This document shows positions 35,383-43,535 of a DNA stretch of 64,000 nucleotides, one piece after another. Numbering within the stretch: the stretch's first letter is position 1; the number at the start of each line of letters is the position of its first letter. The position numbers and the translations under genes are program-made. The DNA comes from Marivita sp. XM-24bin2 (lineage in GTDB: Bacteria; Pseudomonadota; Alphaproteobacteria; Rhodobacterales; Rhodobacteraceae), in assembly GCA_003149565.1 (NCBI GenBank), contig QCWH01000007.1:1-64000 (forward strand). Reading direction: 5' to 3'. The notes under the pieces are model-generated. The model was not told where the DNA came from. It saw only the letters and a program-made list of their open reading frames with translations, and did no database searches.

Positions 35383-36720
35383 TTAAGGAATTGTTGAGCG
35401 AACTGGCCTTAATCCAGCCTTGAAAATGTCGGGTTTTGGTGCATCAAGTCCCAATGCAAGCCAATCATAAACTTCGCGCATCTGGCGTGCCTTGCAATCC
35501 CACAGGAAATACTCTTCGACCCGCTGTCGTGCATTCCTCGACATGTGGGCGAGTGATGCGGGGTTCTCAGTAAGTTTCGTCAGGATTTCACGGAACGCCG
35601 ATACAATGTCATCGCGGCTCCCGCAGGGGGCCTTGAAGCCAGTATCGTCTGTCACCAGCTCACCGGGGCCCGCGTAGTCGACGATAACCGGCACCACGCC
35701 CAAAGCCATCGCTTCTAAAACGACACCACCTCCGAATTCTCGGATCGACGGAAAACTCAGGATGTGAGACTGGCTGAGAATGGTCTGCACGTCTTCATGC
35801 GGCAGCCATTTGTGAAAAGATAGATTGTCTCCACATCCCAACGCGTTAGCTTGCTTTTGTAATTGCTCCAGCATCGGGCCATCGCCAACGATATCCAATG
35901 TCATGCGCCCGGTCCTTAGCAGATCAGCAGAAGCTGCGATCAGCATGTCAGGGCCTTTGTATGGGACCAAACGCCCCACAAAGCAGGCTTTCAACACATC
36001 CCCAGGGGGCTGCGCCATCTTGTTGAAACGTGTGGGGTCTATGCCATTTTCGGGGATATAGACCGTTTTGTCCTGATATGGGCCCGGAATCTCGCTTTGG
36101 GTGTGGCGTGAACCGACAATAATGGCCGACGCGTTTTTAACTGTGTCAGTGTGGCCAGGCAGATGTTTGTAAGCGTTGCGCAGATAGCTCAACCATTCCC
36201 TTTCCGCCCGTCTCTCGGCGTCGAAATGTTTGGGCCACGGGACTCCGCCGTTCAGAGGGCCAAGAACGAATGGCACTCCGGCACGCCTTACCTTTTTGGC
36301 GATGGGCGAGGAGATTGTCGGACTAAGAGGGGTGATACGATGCACAATATCGTAGTCGCCTGCCGATATTGCTGGACCAAACTCTTTCCAAACCAGATGC
36401 TCGAACCAAGGATACATCAGTGCGTTGATGGCCTGCAGGGTGGTCCAGCCCTTTCCCTCACCCATTCGGAGTTTTTCAGCAAGTGCCCAAAGGGGTCGTG
36501 CGACAGACTCCGAATCGATGGCTGTAAAATCCCGCCCTTCGACCAAACCTGCGCGCAGAATTGCGTCTCGATTGCGGACTTGCGTGACCAAATGTACGTC
36601 CGCAACATCTCTTAGCGCTTGCGCCAAAGACCATCCCACTAATGGAACGCTCACCCATTCAGGATTGGCGGCTTCGGCAATGGCCAAGACCCGCGGACGC
36701 GCTGATTTGAAGGTGGTCAT
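35383..36720 (-). CDS. Glycosyltransferase family 4 protein
   Basis: A 445-residue GT-B glycosyltransferase with the acceptor domain in the N-terminal half (VPLVGWSLAQAL, VLGPLNGGVPWP) and a C-terminal Glycos_transf_1 domain: FVGRLVPYKGPDMLI, DIVGDGPMLEQL and the EX7E motif EFGGGVVLEAMALG. The retaining sugar donor is unknown. Together with flanking genes it suggests synthesis of an exopolysaccharide or O-antigen repeat. Weak Shine-Dalgarno; start not certain. Confidence 0.88.
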   Translation of the reverse strand: MTTFKSARPRVLAIAEAANPEWVSVPLVGWSLAQALRDVADVHLVTQVRNRDAILRAGLVEGRDFTAIDSESVARPLWALAEKLRMGEGKGWTTLQAINALMYPWFEHLVWKEFGPAISAGDYDIVHRITPLSPTISSPIAKKVRRAGVPFVLGPLNGGVPWPKHFDAERRAEREWLSYLRNAYKHLPGHTDTVKNASAIIVGSRHTQSEIPGPYQDKTVYIPENGIDPTRFNKMAQPPGDVLKACFVGRLVPYKGPDMLIAASADLLRTGRMTLDIVGDGPMLEQLQKQANALGCGDNLSFHKWLPHEDVQTILSQSHILSFPSIREFGGGVVLEAMALGVVPVIVDYAGPGELVTDDTGFKAPCGSRDDIVSAFREILTKLTENPASLAHMSRNARQRVEEYFLWDCKARQMREVYDWLALGLDAPKPDIFKAGLRPVRSTIP

Positions 36721-36735
36721 ACGTTCAATGTGTTC

Positions 36736-38130
36736 CTAGATGACGGGGCGCCATTGCAACCGCTGGTCTGATTGAAACTCTTTCCTGCCATCGCGCAGTG
36801 TTTCCGCATAGCCCAACAACGCACCCGCCATCAGCCACGTCAGTGGGGTGAGCGTCGCGTTGGGGAGCAGGTCAAATACATTGACCGAAAGTAGAAGCGC
36901 CAACGGAGCAAGTAGAAGGGAATAGCTGTCAACTGAGCGATGACGGGTCTCGCGCCAGAGAAGGAAGACGGGCAGAAGCAACAAGCCAAATTCCGCAAGA
37001 AAGCCCAACCAGCCCAACTGGCCAATCAGAATGATCCATCTGCCATCCGTGATCGTCTCAATGACGCCATTGGCTGGGTTCATGATTTGATTGCGATCGT
37101 AGTTACCCCATCCAAAAAGCGGCTTGGCTTGCGCGCGTTCAAGCAGCCGATTTTCGTTTGTAAACCGAAATTCGAGAGATGCAGCGCGATCCGGATCAAT
37201 GCTTGCAGCGGCTTCAAGAATTTGTGCTTCCGGGACCAGCCCAATGCCTTTCATGGCCGGGTAGGTGATCGCAAAGAGAGCTATGCACAGCGCAAGTCGC
37301 ATCTGCCAACGCGCGCTGAAAACAATTATAGTCGGAATCAGAGCTGCAGCAAACAGCCATGCCCCCAAAGACTTGGCGAGCACAAGAACCGCCGTCAGGT
37401 AGAGAGCGGCGCCAAGGATCGCCCATTTGCGTTTGAAGTTGCCGTATTTCCAAAGCGCGAACGTGGCCACGATCGACATCAACAAAAAGAATGCAGCCCA
37501 GATCCCGTGGTTCAGAAACACCATTGGACGGAACCCACCGAAGCGCATCGTTTGCGAGAAATCGTGTTGATAGTAGCCGTAGACCCACAAGTTCAATTGG
37601 GGAGAAAGGCGTATTTCGATCAGCATAGGCACGGAATAGACCAATCCGCCAATCAGCAGTGCGATCAGCAAGTCTCTTTGATCCTCCGCCGTTTTCAGAA
37701 AACGTCGCGCCAAAAGAAACGGTAGGGCAAGCAGGCATTGTTGGATGACGAAGCCGATGGAATCTTTGATCGTCATGCCCTGAATTGTGAAATTTCCCCA
37801 GTAAACGGGCTGCATGTTGAACAATGCTGTGACGATTGGAGAAAACATGAACAGCAAGAGCAAACCGACCGCCACGGGGCTACGCGGGAGCGGATTGAAG
37901 TTTTGCGGGTACATTCGGTACCACATCACAAAAGCGCTCAGCGCGGGAATTGTGTGTTTTGTGAGAGGCGGCAGCAACGGGAAATCGAACCCGGCTGGAG
38001 GCTCCGGGAGGAAGAGATAGCCTGCAATCAGGGTTGTAAGCACAGCACGACCGGGCGGCAGTTTCTGGAACAGAACAACTGTCACCAAGGGCCAGATGGC
38101 CAATGCCAGAAGTGCCAATGGATTTGGCAT
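36736..38130 (-). CDS. O-antigen ligase / polymerase-like membrane protein
   Basis: A 464-residue protein with 11-12 hydrophobic helices and one larger periplasmic loop (about residues 295-365) that contains RAASLEFRFTNENRLLERAQAKPLFGWGN, the Wzy_C/O-antigen ligase pattern with conserved Arg. Wzy/WaaL-type proteins polymerise or attach polysaccharide. Probably the first gene of the three-gene minus-strand set with 15 bases to the glycosyltransferase gene. Confidence 0.8.
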   Translation of the reverse strand: MPNPLALLALAIWPLVTVVLFQKLPPGRAVLTTLIAGYLFLPEPPAGFDFPLLPPLTKHTIPALSAFVMWYRMYPQNFNPLPRSPVAVGLLLLFMFSPIVTALFNMQPVYWGNFTIQGMTIKDSIGFVIQQCLLALPFLLARRFLKTAEDQRDLLIALLIGGLVYSVPMLIEIRLSPQLNLWVYGYYQHDFSQTMRFGGFRPMVFLNHGIWAAFFLLMSIVATFALWKYGNFKRKWAILGAALYLTAVLVLAKSLGAWLFAAALIPTIIVFSARWQMRLALCIALFAITYPAMKGIGLVPEAQILEAAASIDPDRAASLEFRFTNENRLLERAQAKPLFGWGNYDRNQIMNPANGVIETITDGRWIILIGQLGWLGFLAEFGLLLLPVFLLWRETRHRSVDSYSLLLAPLALLLSVNVFDLLPNATLTPLTWLMAGALLGYAETLRDGRKEFQSDQRLQWRPVI

Positions 38131-38440
38131 TCAGTATCCCGCCATTATTGCCCCGCTATGCGAGTGCATTGGTTCGACTAACGCGCAAGCAAAGCGCGTG
38201 CCACCGTTGGGTTTCTCATCTTCGTAGCATAGTGCTCGCCAAATTCGTCACAAATGGTGCCGGATTGTAGCAAATGCATGACTCCCAATGGCTGCCGAGG
38301 TCACAGGATATCGCGACGAGCCTGTCATTTTGGCTATAAGTCGCGTGCTAAAGTGGCCCTATTGGCTGCGGCGACTCATCGCTAGTGTCCGCGCAATTGC
38401 GCAGGCCGCTCGTGCCGCGCCCTTCTCAGGGAGAGCCACC
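38131..38440. other. Gene-free divergent region before xsc
   Basis: This 310-base stretch separates the ligase gene from xsc. It contains a perfect palindrome GCGCAATTGCGC at 38391-38402, about 40 bases before the xsc ATG, that could be an operator. The xsc frame is open through part of it, but no good start or homology supports an extension. I see no clear TauR-type direct repeats and no small gene. Confidence 0.45.
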
Positions 38441-40219
38441 ATGAAAATGACCACCGAAGAAGCCTTTGTCAAAGTCCTGCAAATGCACGGAATCGAACAT
38501 GCGTTCGGCATCATCGGATCGGCCTTTATGCCGATTTCAGACATCTTCCCTAAAGCCGGGATTACCTTCTGGGACTGCGCGCACGAAGGTTCCGGCGGCA
38601 TGATGGCTGACGGCTACACGCGTGCGTCCGGCAAAATGAGCATGATGATCGCGCAGAACGGTCCGGGCATCACCAACTTCGTTACCGCTGTAAAAACAGC
38701 CTATTGGAACCACACGCCGCTTCTTCTGGTCACTCCGCAGGCAGCAAACAAGACGATCGGGCAGGGGGGGTTCCAGGAAGTCGAGCAGATGAAGCTGTTC
38801 GAAGATATGGTCGCCTACCAGGAAGAAGTGCGCGACCCGACCCGTGTGGCAGAGGTGCTGAACCGGGTGATCCTAAACGCCAAGCGCGCCTCGGCTCCGG
38901 CACAAATTAACATGCCGCGCGATTTCTGGACCCAGGTTGTCGATATCGAGTTGCCTGAAGTTGTTGAATTCGAACGTCCGTCCGGTGGTGACAGCGCTCT
39001 CGACAAGGCTGCTGAATTGATGTCGACGGCCAAAAACCCGGTCATCCTGAACGGTGCAGGCGTGGTCCTGGCGGGTGCCATTCCAGCGTCGATGAAGCTG
39101 GCCGAACGGCTGACCGCTCCGGTCTGTGTGGGCTACCAGCACAATGACGCTTTCCCTGGCTCGCACCCGCTCTTTGCTGGCCCGCTGGGCTACAATGGGT
39201 CTAAAGCGGCAATGGAACTGATCTCGGGCGCAGACGTCGTTCTTTGTCTCGGCACGCGCCTCAATCCGTTCTCGACCCTGCCGGGTTACGGCATCGACTA
39301 CTGGCCAAAAGATGCAAAGATCATCCAGGTCGACATCAACCCCGACCGCATCGGGCTAACCAAGAAGGTTAGTGTGGGTATCGTCGGCGATGCGAAAAAG
39401 GTGGCCGAAGGCATTCTTGCCCGCCTGTCCGACACCGCTGGTGACGAAGGCCGCGAGGACCGTCAGGCGCACATCGCCAAGACCAAGTCCACTTGGGCGC
39501 AGCAACTGTCCAGCATGGATCACGAGCAGGATGATCCCGGCACCACGTGGAACGAACGCGCCCGTGCCGCCAAGCCGGATTGGATGAGTCCGCGCATGGC
39601 GTGGCGTGCGATCCAGTCGGCGCTTCCGAAAGAGGCGATCATCTCGTCCGACATCGGCAACAACTGCGCCATCGGCAACGCGTATCCAACTTTTGAGGAA
39701 GGCCGCAAATACCTCGCGCCGGGTCTATTTGGTCCCTGTGGCTACGGTCTGCCCTCCATCGTCGGTGCCAAGATCGGTTGTCCGGATGTTCCGGTTGTCG
39801 GTTTTGCCGGTGATGGCGCTTTTGGTATTGCCGTCACCGAGTTGACCGCGATTGGCCGTCCTGAATGGCCGGCGATCACCCAGATTGTTTTCCGCAACTA
39901 CCAGTGGGGCGCGGAAAAGCGGAACTCGACGCTGTGGTATGGCGACAATTTCGTCGGCACCGAACTTGATGAGGGTGTCAGCTATGCCGCTATCGCCAAG
40001 GCCTGCGGTCTGCAGGGTATTGTCGCCCGCACGATGGATGAGCTGCGCGATGCTCTGAACACCGCCATCAAGGACCAGATGGAAAACGGTAAGACCACGC
40101 TGATCGAAGCAATGATCAACCAGGAACTGGGTGAGCCGTTCCGCCGTGATGCTATGAAGACACCTGTTGCGGTTGCTGGAATTGATCCGGCGGATATGCG
40201 CCCGCAAAAGGTGGCCTGA
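38441..40219 (+). CDS. xsc: Sulfoacetaldehyde acetyltransferase
   Basis: Converts sulfoacetaldehyde and phosphate to acetyl phosphate and sulfite, a hub for taurine, isethionate and related C2 sulfonates. The 592-residue ThDP enzyme starts MKMTTEEAFVKVLQMHGIEHAFGIIGSAFMP-like; the ThDP site is GDGAFGIAVTELTAIGRPEWP...NYQWGAEKRN. Length and motifs fit Xsc rather than acetolactate synthase (AHEGSGGMMADGYTRASGK, GFQEVEQMKLFE). ATG 38441 follows AGGGAG. Acetyl phosphate is used by AckA and Pta next door and sulfite by SoeABC 3 kb downstream. Confidence 0.95.
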   Translation: MKMTTEEAFVKVLQMHGIEHAFGIIGSAFMPISDIFPKAGITFWDCAHEGSGGMMADGYTRASGKMSMMIAQNGPGITNFVTAVKTAYWNHTPLLLVTPQAANKTIGQGGFQEVEQMKLFEDMVAYQEEVRDPTRVAEVLNRVILNAKRASAPAQINMPRDFWTQVVDIELPEVVEFERPSGGDSALDKAAELMSTAKNPVILNGAGVVLAGAIPASMKLAERLTAPVCVGYQHNDAFPGSHPLFAGPLGYNGSKAAMELISGADVVLCLGTRLNPFSTLPGYGIDYWPKDAKIIQVDINPDRIGLTKKVSVGIVGDAKKVAEGILARLSDTAGDEGREDRQAHIAKTKSTWAQQLSSMDHEQDDPGTTWNERARAAKPDWMSPRMAWRAIQSALPKEAIISSDIGNNCAIGNAYPTFEEGRKYLAPGLFGPCGYGLPSIVGAKIGCPDVPVVGFAGDGAFGIAVTELTAIGRPEWPAITQIVFRNYQWGAEKRNSTLWYGDNFVGTELDEGVSYAAIAKACGLQGIVARTMDELRDALNTAIKDQMENGKTTLIEAMINQELGEPFRRDAMKTPVAVAGIDPADMRPQKVA

Positions 40220-40221
40220 CT

Positions 40222-41382
40222 ATGGCTGGCCCCGCAGAAACCGGGCCTGTCCTGGTGCTCAATGCGGGGTCATCCTCGATAAAGTTTGCGCTGTTCGATC
40301 AGGACTTCGCCGAGATCCTGTCGGGCATGGCCGAAGCGATCGGCGGCGCGTCGCGGCTCCGGATCGGAGACGACGAGCAAGACATCCCGCTGATCGATCA
40401 CCGCGCTGCATTGAAGGCCATTCTGAACGCATTGGCAGATCGTGGCATCACGCCCGACACTTTACGGGCGGTGGGTCATCGTGTGGTGCATGGCGGGCGC
40501 AAGTTGACTGCACCTATGCGCGTTACGGACGAGGTACGCACGGAGATTGCCAATTGCACGCCGCTCGCGCCTCTTCACAATCCACACAATCTTGCGCCGA
40601 TGGAAGAGCTGTCCCGGCTTGCACCGAACGTGCCGCAGTTTGCCAGTTTTGATACGTCCTTCCACGCAACGAATCCGAGCGTCGCGACGCGCTATGCCAT
40701 TCCGAAGATGATGGAGACCAAGGGCATTCGTCGTTATGGCTTCCACGGGCTAAGCTATGCGTCTTTGGTGCGGCGTTTGCCGGAGGTGTCAGCTGAGCCA
40801 CTGCCGTCGCGGCTGCTGGCGTTCCACTTGGGCAACGGCGCATCCCTCTGCGCGATACACAATGGCCACTCTATTGCGACCACGATGGGCTATTCGCCAC
40901 TTGACGGATTGACGATGGGAACGCGGTCGGGCGGTATTGATGCAAACGCAGTGTTGCGCCTTGTCGAAGACAACGGTGTCGAGCGCACCAAGGCAATCCT
41001 CAATCACGAAAGCGGTTTGCTTGGTCTGTCGGGTGGCAAATCGGACATGCGCAAACTGTTGCTCGATCCGTCAGCCGATAGCGCGTTTGCGATCGAGCAT
41101 TTCTGTTATTGGACCTTGCGCCATGCCGGGTCTTTGATCGCTGCACTCGAAGGAGTTGATGCAATCGCGTTCACAGGAGGCATCGGCGAAAACGCCGTTG
41201 GCGTACGCGCCCGTCTCTTGCGGGGATTGGAATGGCTGGGCGTGCGGACCAATCCCGACTTCAATCATCGTAACGGTCCGCGCCTGCATTCCGATAGCTC
41301 AAAAGTTTCCGTTTGGGTCATTCCGGCAGAGGAAGAGCGGATGATCGCCTTGGATGCCGTGGCCTTGTTGGAGGCTGAATGA
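40222..41382 (+). CDS. ackA: Acetate kinase
   Basis: A 386-residue ASKHA-fold kinase: VLNAGSSSIKFALFD at the N-terminus, GHRVVHGG, FDTSFHATNP, RRYGFHGLSYASL, FHLGNGASLCA, GTRSGGIDANAVL and AFTGGIGENAVGVRARL. Starts 2 bases after the xsc stop, so co-transcribed. It would turn Xsc-derived acetyl phosphate into acetate and ATP, or the reverse. It converges with pta over 10 bases. Confidence 0.94.
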   Translation: MAGPAETGPVLVLNAGSSSIKFALFDQDFAEILSGMAEAIGGASRLRIGDDEQDIPLIDHRAALKAILNALADRGITPDTLRAVGHRVVHGGRKLTAPMRVTDEVRTEIANCTPLAPLHNPHNLAPMEELSRLAPNVPQFASFDTSFHATNPSVATRYAIPKMMETKGIRRYGFHGLSYASLVRRLPEVSAEPLPSRLLAFHLGNGASLCAIHNGHSIATTMGYSPLDGLTMGTRSGGIDANAVLRLVEDNGVERTKAILNHESGLLGLSGGKSDMRKLLLDPSADSAFAIEHFCYWTLRHAGSLIAALEGVDAIAFTGGIGENAVGVRARLLRGLEWLGVRTNPDFNHRNGPRLHSDSSKVSVWVIPAEEERMIALDAVALLEAE

Positions 41383-41392
41383 GCTTTCCAAC

Positions 41393-42256
41393 TCAATTGT
41401 GCTGCGCCAGGGCGATGGTAACAAGTGTAGATGCCACGATGTCGTCCACTGAAGCCCCTCGGCTGAGGTCACAGACCGGTTTCGCAAAGCCTTGCAGGAA
41501 AGGGCCGATGGCCTGTGCGCCTGCAAGTTCCTGGCACAGCTTGTACGCGATGTTGCCGGCATCCAGCGATGGGAAGACAAGGACGTTTGCATCGCCGCCA
41601 CCCAAGCCCTTTTTCGCCGCAATGGTTGCGTTCAAAGCGGCATCTGCCTGCACCGGCCCGACAAACCCGGTTGCCACGGCGACGGCGCGCACTCGCTCCA
41701 CGCTGGCGCCCGCGCCGCTGTTGCCCGTTGAAAAGGACAAGAGCGCGACCCGCGCATCGCCCAACAGCGCGTTTGCCGTTTCGGCAGAGGCGCGCGCGAT
41801 GGCTTCCAGTGCTACGACGTCGGGGTCTACGTTCACCGCGCAATCGGCAAACACAAATTCGCGCCCATCCGGGAAGATCATAAGGAAATATGATGACGGG
41901 ATCGCCACGCCTTCGGCCAGTCCGATGGCCATGCTGGCGGCTTCGATCACACGCCGTGTCGGGCTGTCGGCGCCTGCGACCAGCGCATCGGCCTCGCCCG
42001 CGGCGACCATGGCCGCAGCGCGATACAGCGGTTTCTGCAACAGCCGCCGGGCCAGAACCTCTTTCATTCCGCGAGCAGAGACGAGCGCTGCGACCTGTGC
42101 CTCGGTGATCTCGTCCGTCACATCAATCGGCACGCATAGCCCGTCCGCAGCCAACCGTTGCGCAGCCTCTGCAACGCGCGGATCGCCTCGCTCTGGAAAA
42201 ACCACCCGCGTCTGCTGTTCGATGGCTACCACGCGTGCCTTGTCCAGTACGCTCAT
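41393..42256 (-). CDS. pta: Phosphate acetyltransferase (short form)
   Basis: A 287-residue PTA_PTB-family enzyme: RVVFPERGDPRVAEAA, ALVAGADSPTRRVIEAA, SYFLMIFPDG, DCAVNVDPD, ARVALLSFSTGNSGAGASVERVRAV, VGPVQADAALN, NVLVFPSLDAGNIAYKL. About 40 residues shorter than typical single-domain Pta, with no obvious internal gap. It converts acetyl phosphate to acetyl-CoA. It is convergent with ackA and head-to-head with the citrate-synthase gene across only 36 bases, which suggests overlapping control. Confidence 0.9.
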   Translation of the reverse strand: MSVLDKARVVAIEQQTRVVFPERGDPRVAEAAQRLAADGLCVPIDVTDEITEAQVAALVSARGMKEVLARRLLQKPLYRAAAMVAAGEADALVAGADSPTRRVIEAASMAIGLAEGVAIPSSYFLMIFPDGREFVFADCAVNVDPDVVALEAIARASAETANALLGDARVALLSFSTGNSGAGASVERVRAVAVATGFVGPVQADAALNATIAAKKGLGGGDANVLVFPSLDAGNIAYKLCQELAGAQAIGPFLQGFAKPVCDLSRGASVDDIVASTLVTIALAQHN

Positions 42257-42292
42257 ACCATTCTCCCACTTCCGGCCGCAAAGGAGCCTTCA

Positions 42293-43426
42293 ATGACCGA
42301 AAACGTCAAGATCAACCGAGGTTTGAAGGGTGTCTATTTCGAACGTTCGGGCGTGAGCGATATCGACGGGGCCGCTGGGACTCTGCATTACCGAGGGTAT
42401 TCGATTCACGATCTGGCAACACACGCGACCTTCGAAGAGGTCTGCCATCTGCTGATAAAAGGTGAGTTGCCCACGGCGAAGGAACTCAATGCTTTCGACG
42501 CCGAGTTGCGCGCGGCGCGGTCCGTGCCGGATGCGGTTCTGGACATCATTCGCGTTTGCAAGGACGGGCACCCGATGGATGTGCTGCGCACGGCGGTGTC
42601 TGCGTTGGCCGCGTTGGAGCCGGACAGCCTTGCGACCGGGGAAGAGGCGTTTCTGCGGAACGGTATGCGCCTGACCGCTCAGCTCCCTACACTGGTCGCC
42701 GCGCATGAAGCGATCCGTAACGGGCGCGATCCGGTTGCTCCGGATGACAGTCTAAGCCATGCCGCCAACTGGCTCTGGATGCTCAAGGGAGAGAAGCCGT
42801 CCGAGGACGCGGCCCGTCTGGCTGATGTGGATTTCGTCCTGCATGCAGAACACGGCGCCAATGCGTCGAGTTTTGCCGCGCGGGTGACGGTCGGGACCGA
42901 GGCGAACCTGCACGGTGCCATCGTGACCGCACTCAGCACCTTGGCAGGTCCCGCGCATGGCGGCGCGGCGGAAGACGTGATGAAGATGGTCAAGGAGATC
43001 GGTACGCCCGACAAGGCGGCGGAGTATGTGAAGGCCAAGCGCGCCAATCGCGAGGCAGTGACGGGCTTCGGCCACCGCGTTTACCGCGCCGAAGACCCCC
43101 GCGCGCGCCACATGCGCGAAGGTGTGCGCAAGCTGGGCGAAGAGATGGGCGCGCCCGAATGGTACGAGATTCTGCAAGCGGTCGTAGAGGCGATGAAGCC
43201 CTACAGCCGCCACGGTCTGAATGTGAACGTGGATTTCTATTCCGGCGTGATCTACCAGCTTCACGGCATCCCGATGGATCTTTACGTTCCGATCTTTGCC
43301 ATCGGCCGGATGCCGGGTTGGGTGATCCAGTGCATAGAACAGCAGCGCGGCAATATCCTGATCCGTCCGCTCACGCTCTACAACGGGCCGGAGCCGCGGG
43401 ATTGGGTGCCGCTTGACGCACGATGA
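42293..43426 (+). CDS. Citrate synthase family protein
   Basis: A 377-residue type I-like citrate synthase of the short class. It shows GLKGVYFERSGVSDIDGAAGTLHYRGYSI, catalytic His regions HAEHGANASSFAAR and GPAHGGAAEDVMKM, GFGHRVYRAEDPRARHM, FYSGVIYQLHGIP and FAIGRMPGWV. Citrate synthase and 2-methylcitrate synthase cannot be separated by eye; no propionate genes are nearby, so a role feeding acetyl-CoA from sulfonates into the TCA cycle is plausible. ATG 42293 follows AAGGAG. Confidence 0.88.
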   Translation: MTENVKINRGLKGVYFERSGVSDIDGAAGTLHYRGYSIHDLATHATFEEVCHLLIKGELPTAKELNAFDAELRAARSVPDAVLDIIRVCKDGHPMDVLRTAVSALAALEPDSLATGEEAFLRNGMRLTAQLPTLVAAHEAIRNGRDPVAPDDSLSHAANWLWMLKGEKPSEDAARLADVDFVLHAEHGANASSFAARVTVGTEANLHGAIVTALSTLAGPAHGGAAEDVMKMVKEIGTPDKAAEYVKAKRANREAVTGFGHRVYRAEDPRARHMREGVRKLGEEMGAPEWYEILQAVVEAMKPYSRHGLNVNVDFYSGVIYQLHGIPMDLYVPIFAIGRMPGWVIQCIEQQRGNILIRPLTLYNGPEPRDWVPLDAR

Positions 43427-43433
43427 GATGGAA

Positions 43434-43449
43434 ATGTAAGCGCTTGCAT
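43434..43449. promoter_or_regulatory. LacI-type operator-like palindrome before soeA
   Basis: ATGTAAGCGCTTGCAT is a 16-base dyad with the central AAGCGCTT typical of LacI/GalR-family operators. It lies 86 bases upstream of the soeA ATG and 8 bases after the citrate-synthase stop. No LacI gene is in the window. Confidence 0.55.
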
Positions 43450-43535
43450 AATCCGCCTTTACCATCGGCGCAGAAACGTAAACACTGTTGCCAATTCTGA
43501 CCGGGGCGACACCCGGCGGATCAGGGAGAATTGAT

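Noticed and set aside
38288-38440. N-terminal extension of Xsc
   Set aside because: The upstream open part has no Shine-Dalgarno and does not resemble the Xsc N-terminus; ATG 38441 has AGGGAG and a normal start.
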